Part shown: piece by piece, positions 35,901 through 49,200 of the stretch
Position numbering within the stretch: the first letter of the stretch is position 1
Layout of the letters: every line of letters begins with the position of its first letter
NCBI RefSeq assembly: GCF_041146795.1
Contig: NC_135183.1
Coordinates: forward strand, 12,621,840 to 12,685,839
Length of the DNA stretch: 64,000 nucleotides
Direction of reading: 5' to 3'
Source of the DNA: Maylandia zebra
Taxonomy: Eukaryota > Chordata > Actinopteri > Cichliformes > Cichlidae
Program-made: the position numbers and the translations under genes
Notes under the pieces: model-generated
Told to the model about the DNA's origin: nothing
The model's database searches: none
The model's input: only the letters and a program-made list of their open reading frames with translations

Positions 35901-37076
35901 TGTTATTCAAATTTGAGTGATGATTCAAAACAGAAAATTTAAAGGCCACCCCCACCCCCCACCACCAACCATTTGCATGGTTCACTGTTCAAAATGTCTT
36001 AGAACTGTGAATCATGCAGGAAGGATTCTGTCAAATAGGTTTCTCACAATATCTGTACATTCAGAAGCATGAAGACTAATTGTCTTCTGCATTATTTACT
36101 GCATTTCATGATTTATATATCACAATTCATACACAGATAAATGTACAACTGTCTGGTCTTGCAGTTAAAGAAAGTTTTTGCATTTTTTTACAACAGCAAG
36201 TTGTGTTACTGCTTTGACACAACCTACTTTTTTTTAAAAAATCATTTCTTTGGCAGACACTGGGATTCGGCAAGTTCTCCCTGCTTGGGTGGAGTGACGG
36301 GGGAATCACGGCTCTGGTTGCAGCCGCAAGGAACCCCGATCTGATCAACAAGATGGTCGTGTGGGGAGCCAATGCTTTTGTTTCCCAGCAGGACCTCAAG
36401 CTTTACAATGGTGTGTCACGTTTTATTGCCTTGGACAAGTGGCAAGTTATTCGAGCTACAAATTGGCTTTCACTTGAATATGTGCGCGTTGTGTGTTTGT
36501 GTGTGAACGGTTATGTTGTGGGAACACTCAGAGGTGCGTGATGTCTCCAAATGGAGTGCGAGGATGAGGCAACCCATGGAGGAGGTGTATGGGGTGCAAG
36601 TCTTTGCTAAACTGTGGGAGGCCTGGGTGGATGGAATCGCACAGTTTGTCCACAGACCAGAAGGTGATGGCTCTGTGCTGTTGCAGGCACACTAGACAAT
36701 CTGAAAAGACACTTGTTAATTTTGTCTCTTACTAATGCAGATAATCTGAATGTTTCCTTTTTGCTCTCTGGTTAGGAAGCATCTGCATGGAACTTCTGCC
36801 CCTGATCAGCTGTCCAACCCTCATCATCCATGGAGAGAAAGACCCCATGGTGCCAATTCTCCACCCTGAGTACCTCCTCAAACACATCAAAGGTTCACGG
36901 TGAGAACGCACAATAATATTACCACAAATTGATGAATTTCACTTTTAGGTACAAGCTAAATCAAGATTTTCATCCCCAAATCTAGATTGCATTTAATGCC
37001 AGAGGGGAAACACAACCTCCACCTGAGGCATGCTGATGAATTCAACACACTGGTGGAAGACTTCCTAGAAGAGTGA
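32924..37076 (+). CDS. bphl: Biphenyl hydrolase-like serine hydrolase (valacyclovir hydrolase)
   Basis: This is an alpha/beta-hydrolase, known in mammals as a mitochondrial serine hydrolase that cleaves amino-acid esters such as valacyclovir and removes homocysteine thiolactone. Exons are 32924-32988, 34404-34507, 34682-34848, 36257-36410, 36532-36663, 36776-36899 and 36986-37076. They total 837 nt (278 aa plus TGA), with consistent phases. Exon 1 encodes MALFLLGRRGFKRAM, a basic, acid-free leader that fits a mitochondrial presequence. The catalytic triad is visible: nucleophile Ser125 in LLGWSDGG, Asp230 in HGEKDPMVP and His258 in PEGKHNLHL. The oxyanion-loop region reads LLLPGALGS, and the substrate-fold motif GWDPRGYG is intact. 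Intron 1 (1.4 kb) carries a (TTATA)n satellite. Candidate poly(A) signal AATAAA is at 37130-37135, only about 200 bp before an L1 insertion. Confidence 0.95.
33413..33481. repeat. (TTATA)n minisatellite in bphl intron 1
   Basis: About 13 uninterrupted 5-bp units of ttata occupy 33413-33481. The array is pure, which suggests recent expansion or slippage. No coding effect is expected because it is intronic. Confidence 0.95.
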
Positions 37077-37129
37077 AACCACGGCTTCATTATTCGACTG
37101 TGGAGAAAAAGAGTTGGTGTTACTTTAAA

Positions 37130-37135
37130 AATAAA
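37130..37135 (+). terminator. bphl: bphl poly(A) signal
   Basis: A canonical AATAAA lies 54 bp after the bphl TGA stop, giving an expected short 3' UTR ending near 37150-37160. Confidence 0.55.
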
Positions 37136-37317
37136 ATGTAGAATGTGAATTGTAATGTTATTTTGATTATTTTTTTATGATGCAATCTTCATTTGGAATG
37201 TTAGATTTAAAAAAAAATAGAAATATGCGAAACAGCTTTTTACACAAATTAAAGTTACAATTTAATGTAAATAAATTCCATTTGTAACAAAATCTGGGTT
37301 CCATCCAGCTACAGACC

Positions 37318-37333
37318 TGTGACAACTGTCTTT
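37318..37333. repeat. Target-site duplication of L1, left copy
   Basis: The 16-bp tgtgacaactgtcttt directly abuts the poly-T. The identical right copy is at 40337-40352 and is followed by aacagg. Confidence 0.9.
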
Positions 37334-40300
37334 TTTTTTTTTTTTTTTTTTTTCCCTTTTTTCTGCCTGTCCCATTTGGTTCTTTAGCCATCAGAATTGT
37401 TGTCTGAAGACCAACAAGGATACCCAATGGATTTACTTTGCCAAATGGATCATCGTGGCATTGCCGTATTGGTCCATTTGGTCGATCTTTGTTTTTATTA
37501 TTTATTATATTTTATTTTCAGATGTTACAGACGGGACAGACATGAGTGAGGGATAGGAAAGGGAGAAAGAAAGAGGAAGGAAAGGAAAAACAGAAGGGGG
37601 GAGGGACAGTGAGAAAGGGGGGGAGAAAAAAAAAAATCTCCTGGATCACCTGTTGAGAGAAGAATAGAAAACAAGCAAAAAAGACAAAAAAACAAAACAA
37701 AGCAACATACTAAACACAACACCATCGCATTAATCTAGCTAAGTGTAAACAGCAGTAAATACTAAATATTCAATGTTGTTGTGCAGCACGCAGGACAGAT
37801 GTGCTTCGAAGTAGCAGCCAAGAAAGGTGTAATTTGGGTCTACGAGCAGTGAACACCCGTGTGCATACCTGTGTGGATCAGCGCGCTTGTATTCCAAAGG
37901 TTTCTCCATGTAACGATCTGCTAGGGAGTGTGGGGAGCCACAGCCCCGTCCTCCAGGGTGTGAAGCAGGTATGGAGGAGATCAAAACTCCAGACATCCAG
38001 AGGCCCCCAGAACACAAGAGACCAAGGAAGACCAACAGAGGGGCAGCCGCGCCATTGTTCCAGTAAGAGCTGAGGAGAGTCCCAGATGAGGGTTCACTCA
38101 GCAGCCGCGGAGCAGAAGCCAGGGGGAGTTGCAGTGACGCGCCCATGAGCTCCGCCGGCCGCCAGCTGTGCCTGAGTGACCGAGCCCCAGGCCGAGAGGC
38201 CGGGGGCACCCCACCTCCGAAGGGGCCCGAGCGAGCCCCAGGCTCCAGGCCCCGATAAGCGGCCGCCAAGGAGTGAGCCGGTGTGTACCTGGACGCCCAC
38301 CCCCAGACACAAAGAACCACCAACGCACCGACACCTGAGGGAGTCCGACACCTGAGGGAGTCCGCCACCGGCAGGGGAAGTGGTGGTGGGTGGAGATAGG
38401 CCTCCAAACCTTGGAGGGCCTGAGGTGTCCCCAGAGAGGTGGCGTCTGATACCCAACCTGACATATAGACACAGACATACAGGCACACACAGACACAAAC
38501 ATCCATTCCCACCCTCATGCTCTCATATGCACTCACTCCACACTCAACCAACGTGGAGACAGACATAAAGAGACGCTGTACACACGATCACACTCCCCAA
38601 GCGTACTCTACAAACCGGGTCTAGGTACCCTTGCCCCTGGAGGGGGGAACTGCACCCAGACCCAGGTGGTGTTACCCTTTTCCCTGCGGTGGGGAGAGGC
38701 AGACCGCCCCGACTCCGCAGCAGCAGGGAGGCCCCACACTCCAGACCGCAGTCGGACGGCCAACTCCTCCTAGCCCTCCCGCTCCAGCAGGCTGCAGAGA
38801 ATGGGGGTGGGAGAAGACTCTAAACCTCCCTCCACCCGCTCATTGTAGTGTTGATGTATGTGTGTTCTAAGGTGCAATTAAAACCCAGGAGGGCATGGAG
38901 CTACCTGCCAAGGAGCAGCAGGTAAGCGCATAGTCCCTCCTGATAGCCCTCAATGTCTAAGTGTGTTTAAAATTGAGAGGTGGGCAACGACGCCAGGGGT
39001 GAGGTGTATACCCTGATGGTAATTTGGACTCCGTGATTGTGCCCACCCCAAGATAAAATGGGATAAAATTGAGGCAGAGGCAGCCAGAAGGGGACAGAGG
39101 GGGGGGGGGGGGGGGGTAGCCTCCTCTGCACCCTGGTGACATACCCCTACTCCAAGGCCCTGCATGTGTGGGTGGTTGTGGTGGAGCGGGAAGAGGGAGG
39201 CAGCTGGAGATGGGGAGGGAAGGAAGGGAGGGGCAGGTAACCCCTCCCTGGGGCCAGCTCCCCCGCTGACCCCAGTAGGCACTCCCACACGCCAGGGAAA
39301 GGGGGCCCAGGCCCATCCAGACCGGGGCCCAGTGCAGCAGCGCCCCCCAGCCCCACAGAGCCCAGGACAGTCCACCCAACCCCACCACAGAGAAAACTGC
39401 ACCCACCCCACCATCCACTCATCTTCTAGACTACATAAGACAGTAAACGTCCAGGCTGAGATCTTCCTCCACCTCTCCTGTATCTCCCCCTCCTGCAGAG
39501 AGAGTTCCTGAGGAGAGGAAAGCTCCTGCAAGATGTGACCATCTCCCCCACCAGTTGAAGAGCCCCCCAGGTGGCTCGACGCACCGACGGCACCCTGCTC
39601 CAGGGCTGGGCCCCCATGCACCCATCCGCCCACAACCCCGGCAACACACCAACCAGGACCCAAGCCCCCGAGGCCCGGCCCGGGCCCCAGCCCAGAGACG
39701 GAGCGCCCCCAGAACCTCACGCCCATCCCGGACCCACCCAGGGCCAGCCAGGCTACCAGGTCAGTAACCCACGTCCGTCAGCACAGACCCTCCCCTAGCC
39801 CCGCTGCACACAGCCGCGAGGAAACAGTCACCCGAGAGCCAAAAGAGCCCCCAACCGGACATGACCGCTACCCCGGGTTGAGCCCCCCAAGGAAGATGCC
39901 TCCGGGGAACCCCCCCCCGACGCCCTAAGCCTGTCCCTACCCCCACACCAATCACAACAGTGAAGGCGGGACCAAACTATGACCCCCCACCCCCACTAGG
40001 TGATGGAGCTGATCAAAGGAGCCCAGAGCAATTGATCTGATGTGGTGGCAGAGGCTGTATCAAGACTAATGTAATCTAATAGATAATTTCTATATTGGTT
40101 AGAATTAAGATTATTTTTATTTTTCCAGTTCATGAGGACTGTTTTCTTGTCTATGCATAGGGCAGTGAAAATCATATGGGCTATATTCTTTTCTGAAGTG
40201 ACATTATCTAAGCTGCCCAACAAACACACTAAGGGGGAAGTTGGAATGTTACATTTCAGACACTTTGATAAGTCTTCACATATCTCGCGCCAAAACTTTT

Positions 40301-40336
40301 GCACTGGTGGACAGAACCAAAGAGCGTGGATGTAAT
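37334..40336 (-). mobile_element. 5'-truncated L1-type LINE with poly(A) tail
   Basis: On the minus strand the element opens inside the C-terminal part of an L1 ORF2. It reads IHALWFCPPVQKFWREI, then a CLKCNIP-containing stretch, and ends in PLISSIT with a stop at 39996-39998. About 2.6 kb of 3' UTR follows (39995-37360), ending in a tail seen as about 25 T on the plus strand. The flanks repeat the 16 bp tgtgacaactgtcttt exactly (37318-37333 and 40337-40352). The 3' UTR is strongly C+A biased on the plus strand, G+C-rich, and includes an 18-base poly-G at about 39099-39116 and a tandem gacacctgagggagtcc near 38345. Long open frames in it are low-complexity Pro/Gly/Ser/Cys translations, not genes. 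The endonuclease and most of the RT are absent, so it cannot move by itself. Confidence 0.85.
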
Positions 40337-40352
40337 TGTGACAACTGTCTTT
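40337..40352. repeat. Target-site duplication of L1, right copy
   Basis: This is an exact repeat of 37318-37333. The junction ctttaac at its end matches the TTTT/AA preference of L1 endonuclease. Confidence 0.9.
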
Positions 40353-40910
40353 AACAGGATGCTCTGAAGCAAAGTTTACTAAAAATGTGTCAAGGGCTCA
40401 GCAGGTCAAAGGCTTTATTTGAAGAGGAGAAACATTACTACCATCTTTAAATATTGTACATTTATTTGACAAGGAAAGCTCAAAGCGTCACCTTCAAGGG
40501 CTGAAGCAAGACTTCAGTGGTAAAATCCCTGAGGCCCCAGTGTTAAAATGCTTATAAGCTCACAGCAAAATAAAGATTTTTACAGTCCGGTACAAGAAAA
40601 CGTTTTGGCCACAAGAATAAAATATTTACCAATAAAACTCGTATAAAGTCTCTGCTATTTCATAGAGGGTGCCACTGTAAGAAAGTGTCATTAAAAGCTA
40701 ATATATGTGTCTTAATTCACACTGAATGTGTAATAGGGATCTAGTGCGGCACCAAGATCGGTTGTGCTGGATTCTCACTCTAGAGCATCGATGATCGATT
40801 GCTTTGGCCTGCCTTTTTTGCTAAACCAGGAAGTATTCCATGCTGTTTATAGTTAAGCTAACGCGGCCTTTAGATGTTCATCCAATAAAGAGTGAAACAA
40901 AATTGGCAAA
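40353..40910. other. Upstream region of psmg4
   Basis: This 560-bp spacer separates the L1 from the psmg4 start codon. It holds a CCAAT word at 40881-40885, about 25 bp before the ATG, in a region with no TATA box. The psmg4 promoter must lie here, so the L1 sits less than 600 bp upstream of it. Confidence 0.4.
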
Positions 40911-43370
<2,460 letters not shown>

Positions 43371-43474
43371 GCACATGTGACCCTTTGTAGGAGGAGGGCA
43401 GCAGTGAAGTACTGGAGTCATACTCAAATGCAATAATCAGGACAAACGGCCACATCAAGTGTTTTTTTATTGAC

Positions 43475-43480
43475 AATAAA
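43475..43480 (+). terminator. psmg4: psmg4 poly(A) signal
   Basis: AATAAA lies 105 bp after the psmg4 stop, within tgacaataaattaag, and is the first canonical signal downstream. Confidence 0.55.
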
Positions 43481-46238
43481 TTAAGTAGTTTATTATCAAA
43501 ACATGTACTATAGGCCTGTGGCTTTGTCTGTTTGTTTGTTTGTTTTTACAAATCCATATTAAAAAAATAACACTTAGAAAACAGCATTAGTGGTTGAGTT
43601 TTTTTCCTTCAGTTTTCTTAGAGTATTTTTTTTTACTGTTGAAAACATACAAACTACCAAACCATACTGAATGTCTAAAATATGTGCTGTGTACTAAATA
43701 TGACTATAAAAATGGAGGATTCTCGGGTTCTGGTGTATCTGCACAAAAATGCTTGATGGGATGGTTTGTCTATTCAGTGTGCTTCACAGTCTATAAAAGT
43801 AAGGTTATGTTCCATATTTTATAAATGAATGGCACATGTATACATACCTTAGATTTTTATGCAGTCCTAAGGGATACCTATATAATAAAGTGTATAATGT
43901 ACACCAATCACAACTAAACCAGGTCTATGCAGACTATGCTGCTCTATTCTAATCTTCACACATGTCAAAAAACTGTAAAATATTGTGCTTTCTGTCTAAA
44001 GTTACACACTCTAGGAACAGGATTACAGTATTAGCACAGTACAGAGAACGAGGAGTGAGTTTGGAAATGTTTGCTAATTAAGGAGGTATTTCAAGCAACA
44101 AAACTTTCCCTTGGCAGCATGACAAAAAATAAATACAGTTTTTTTTCTTTCATTACATCGTATCTTCTCTGTTTTGTTAACAGAACAGAGCGATAAAGCC
44201 ATTTAAATTGCTGAGGTGCATCATAAGACATACAGTAGTGCACTAGCAGGTCACGCTCATGTCCGTTCAGCTCTCAGATTTGTTTAACATTATGCACAAA
44301 GTCTCTGTAGGCTACACATATGGTCTGCAAGAAAGGTCTCCGGCTGTTCGTCTTCCAACAACCATCATACGCCAGCATCAGCAGTAGTAACGCTTCTTTA
44401 AAAATCAGTGTCCACACTGACCTCTCAGCTGAGGATAAAGTGCCACATTGGACTTCATATAAAGAGACCACAAATGAGGGAGTACTTGTAGCAGTTCACA
44501 ATACAGCCCGCAACTTATTGTCTGGTTTCCCAACATTTACCATGTATTATTTAGTGAATTCAAAGTGGATTTTTTGTGTGTTTGTGTGTAAGTCCTTGGA
44601 ACTGGTTCGGGAATGGGCATCATTAAAGGAGGGGTCAATATGAGTTCTCTTTCTTTTATAGGTGCAGTTCCTGGCACCTTGGTAGTCTCTTGCAAACCGG
44701 GCAATAGCTTCAATGTTGCCTACAAATACTCGCTGGTTCTGTAAAATGTTGTTACAGTAGATTAAGGGAGTTTAAAGGAAATGAGAAACAAATTGTACGT
44801 TGAGCATTTTAATCTTTGAGTACCTTTCAAGTGTTTTAGCAGTAAGGTCGAAATTTTGTCTTTTTGAAATGACAATTGGGTTTAGACTAAAGGCCAAGCG
44901 TGTAATACCTAGTATTACACTGGGTATGAGGTATATTAAAGAGTAGCCTAACATCCACTTATTTTTTGATAATGTAGTATTATTGTGGGTATAGGCTATG
45001 AGATACAGTATGCTGGCCTCCACTTCTGACACAACAAATACCTAAAAATAACTACAGTGTAATTCATCCGTCTTTGTATCCACTTACAGAGTGGATACAA
45101 AGAGGTTACAGAGGGGGCTGTCATAGGGCAAGATGCAGGGCACACCCTTGACAGGTCACCAGTTTATCACAGGACTAACACAAAGAATAAATGGTAAATA
45201 GACTGGTTCTAAAATAGGGCTTCCCTACTTGAGAACATCACTCTTTCATATTCACACAGGGACTTTTTCTCTAGATCTAAGTGCTTTCTATCAAACATTT
45301 TTCCATGTTAGGAGCAACTTGGGCTTCAGTATCTTGCCCAAGGATACTTCGGCATGCAGACTGGAGCAGCCACCAGACAACCATTCACACCTAGAGCCGA
45401 TTTAAATTCGCTGATTAACCTAACCCTATGTGTGTATGTCTTTAGGTTGTGGGAAGAGTTCCCAAAGAGAGCATGCAAATTCCAGTCAGAAAGGTCCCAG
45501 ACTGGATTTGAGCCTAGATACTTCTTGCTGTGAGGCAACAGTGCTAACCACCCCACAGCCTGTTCAGTTTTTTCCTTTAAAACTGTTGGTAAGTATTGTA
45601 AGGTACTGAAAATTACACTGTCAATTGAGAATTACTTGATAAATGCTGGGGAATTGCACAGTGAGTCACAGATTGTATTAACCAATGCTACAGAACAAAA
45701 CAAAAAACATTTGTGCCCTTTTCATGCAAAAAGTTAGTGGCTTTAGCCAATCCCTGGATCTCCAATGTGTTGGCTGCAAATCACAAACACTTGATTGTGT
45801 CTCTGACATTTAGTGCAAAATAACCTACCTACAAAGAGATCTAAGATGTAGTGAAATCCAGTTTCAACGAGTCAAAACTACAGACAGTAAACTCAGAGCA
45901 CACGTTATTGAAAGTTATTCTGCTGTACTTTGTCTCTCCACTTGTGTCTGCTTGTACCCTCGAGCAGAAGGTGGCTCAAGAAAATCACCAACACCACTGA
46001 AGACGCTCATATTATCTGACATACACTGACTTCAATACAATATATTTTTGGCAACTCCTGAAGGAATCATAGTCACTACAAATGACACAAATTTACTATC
46101 ATCATCATCTGAATCCTCAACATAAAAAGAGTTCATATGAACAATTAGTTTCCCTTAAAGTACAGGAAGTTCAGTCATCGCTTGCTCAGGTTAGTGCTTG
46201 GAGCAGTTATTAGCACAGAAGACAACTTGCAAAGCTGC
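43481..46238. other. Space between psmg4 and slc22a23 stop codons
   Basis: The two genes converge here. No third gene is visible. Part of the right side must be the slc22a23 3' UTR. A SINE-like repeat occupies 45085-45556. Short frames elsewhere lack splice sites or family matches. Confidence 0.4.
45085..45556 (-). mobile_element. tRNA-derived SINE-type repeat
   Basis: Read on the minus strand from 45556, the repeat begins with a tRNA-like head. It has a box-A-like GTGGTTAGCACTG, then gcctcacagcaagaag, then a box-B-like GGCTCAAATCC about 40 bp further on. The tail includes the family phrases cttgggcaagatactgaagc and gacctgtcaagggtgtgccc (minus strand). The middle (about 45200-45290) is unrelated, so the copy may be split by an insertion. 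Relatives are at 31490-31612 and 63690-63845. Confidence 0.65.
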
Positions 46239-49200
46239 TCACACTCCATTGGCTATGGCATGATTCCCGATCACCTCCCCACCAGTTGCAAGGGCGTATG
46301 AGGCAGGTACCGCTGCCAGAGCGGTGGCTGCTGCCACTGTAGCGCCCCCAGTGGCTGAGAGATGTAATGGTGTGTCCTGAACACGGGAGTAGTCCCTATC
46401 ACTCTTGGCGAGAAGGAGGTGCTGCTCTCCCGGATGGAGCAGGGTCTGACGGGTAAAGGTCTCTCCATCAGCCAGGCTCTCCGGCAGTGGCTGTCCCCGT
46501 GGCTCAGGCAGCAGCAGGAGGCAGATGATGCACAGCAGGGTGCAGCAGGCAAAGATCACATGATGCAGGAAGTAGCCCTTCTGGTTGTGGAGCTCCATGA
46601 TGGGTGCAGTGAGCATGCCAAAGCCAGCGCTAGCCAGGACCAAGCCCAGTCCTCCACCCCTGCAGAAAAAGAGGTCAGAGCTGATTTATTTCCAAGGTGT
46701 TCTGATGCACCTTACACTAAAAACAGCAGCATTCTAGAAGCATTCTTCATACAACAGGATTGGGACATCATTAAAAGTTGACTTCTTATTTTTTGAGATA
46801 TAAACATGGTCAAATAACTTTAAATGGACTGCTTCTTATAAAGTAGCTTTCTACTACAGGCCTCACTTAGCTTGTCTCATGCAGCACTTTTTTAACTATG
46901 CCTAAAGGCTTTCTAACCTCCTAAATTACCTAAATTACTTCCTTAACATGTCTCGAAGGTCTCCAAAGGCCTGGTAATGAACGAATCATTTGATTCAAGT
47001 GTGCTGACCCAGTGTGATATCTAAAACCTGCATGACGCCAGCCCTTCAGGCCTGGAGTTCCCCAACCCTGATGTAAGGAGTCACAGATTGATCCATGACT
47101 TTCTAATTGGTAGATGACCCAGTCTACTACTCGAGCCACAGTCACCACAATGCAAATAATGAGATCAGCCTACATACATACCCCTTTTTTTCCTATTTTT
47201 GTCTCTGTATTATATTTGCAAAAGTAGAACACATCACCTAGTCATGTCATAAAAACAGCTCTAGTTGTGAGCATAGAAGCCCCACCCACCTGCTGTTTGG
47301 ACCTTCTGTTTGTAAGGGAAAGCCAATCAGAACAATTGGAGGCTGGAGTGAAAAGGAAATGAGCTCAAATGGCTTTTTTCTTTCAGATGAAGAGGTTGCA
47401 CCAAAGCCTAATGTAGGATATTTGTGGATTTTCTGACTGGTGAATCATACGGTGCTAATGTATTAGGAGTACAGAGCTGAAAGTGGGCAGGATACATCCC
47501 ACTTAAGAGTATTAAAATGGCAGGCTTTATTCAGCCACTTTTATCACTTTCTTAAGCTGACAACGGTCTTCACTCAGCATCTGGTCAGATCTGTTGCTCT
47601 GAACCTCCTTCATAACCTCTTACAGCCCTTTTTCCATAAAGCCACGTTTTCACCAGTTTTCTGTGGAGCCATTGTAATCAATAATGTGGCACACATTTTT
47701 CTTTCCAAACACTTGTCAGTCATAAACACACCACAAGAGGGAGCAAATATGCAATTTGAGAACAAAAGCTGTGTGCAGACACTGTCATAATAGACGATAT
47801 ATTTTTTAAAGTAATAAGACTGTTTGCTTTCATAAGATGTATGTTGTGTTTATGACTATGCAGGCTCACCTGATGACAGTAGGAGTGATTTCAGCACAAA
47901 AGAAAATGCTGAGTGTGCTGACAGCATGAGAAGAGAACATCCCAATTATGGAGAAGGCCACAGAGAATTTCCTGTTAAGAGTGTCTCGCAAAACTGTTCA
48001 AAAGAGAGGAAACAAGCAATAAAAATCAGCAACAACAAATGTAACATGATTCCAGGGACATAAATGACATTGTTTACTGTGTATCACTAAGTTTTCCTCA
48101 AACCAGTGGAAAGGTTTATCATTTTAATTGTTTTAGATGATAAATAACTGCAAATGTACCTGTGTCATGGCGAAGGCTGTACTTCCCAATCACTGGATTC
48201 CATTAGTGAGCATTGGAGAAAAGAGAGATGTCATTAGTAAGCACGAAGAGCAGCACAGCACTGACTCAAAACAAGCAGAATAAAAGCCTTCAGGAGAACA
48301 GTTTACCACTGAAGCCTGAAATAATGACTACATGCTCCAAAAAGTTTCAAGGATATATTCATGGTATTTTCACCAGTAAAAACAAGAGGTGAAAAGTGTA
48401 AAGACTGGATTAACAATGTTTCTATTAGTTTTGAGAAGAGAGGCTAAAGTTAGCATGCCTAGCTAATAGCTTGCTACTTATTTGAAATATAGTTTTACTT
48501 TGAAGGCAACAGGATAGTATAACATTACAGTCATGGTGTCTGTACAAAGTTAGTTGTATTTTAGACCTTCACACCAAAGTTTCGTTTGAGTCAAACTTTA
48601 CAGTAACTTTAGTAGCTATAAAAAAATTCTAAGTAATCACTTTTATCCTGTGATAAAACCCTTCTGTCATGATGGTAGTGGTCTCCCCCCAAAAAACATG
48701 GCCGTAGATGCATTACAGTGCATCTATGTAACAAAATGTGATTGTGTAACAAAGGTGATTGTGGTTTGGAGCTATATAAATAAAGTTGATTTGAATGGTC
48801 TACTTGTGCATTTTTTTATTACTTACAGTTAAGCAAACCCAGCTGCAGCAGTGATGCCAGGGCTGTTATGATCATGAATGTGAGCAGCCCTCCACGCCGA
48901 CCCATCAGCCCGACCGCAGGGCATAGTGCTAGACAGGTTGCCACGGCGATGCCCGCCATGGTGTAATAGTCAGCATGGCACAAAGCCGTGGGCTGAGCCT
49001 CGGGGTCCATCATACTGCGAGCGAAGCAGTGGTGAATTCCATAACCTGTCAGACTGTACATCAAGACAAAACCACAGAATAAGAGAGTGGCCAATGAGGT
49101 GCCACCTAAAACATGCGTCCGCCACAGGGCACGTGAGGTTTGAGTATGTCTTCATTCTCTGGAGACCAGCTCATGTGTAATTCATGCTCTCAACACAACG

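Noticed and set aside
37739-39726. Long open frames (up to 275 and 258 codons) in the bphl-psmg4 gap
   Set aside because: They lie in the GC-rich L1 3' UTR, occur on both strands and in several frames, are low complexity and match no family. They are composition effects.
47971-47993. Acceptor at 47972 for the 124-nt slc22a23 exon
   Set aside because: It conflicts in phase with the 33-nt exon. The acceptor 22 bases upstream (exon start 47993) fits both phase and homology and has a better pyrimidine tract.
49054-49105. Extension of the slc22a23 exon to an acceptor at 49106
   Set aside because: That acceptor breaks the reading frame with the upstream exon. Starting at 49053 restores the phase and the family sequence VNSLTGYG.
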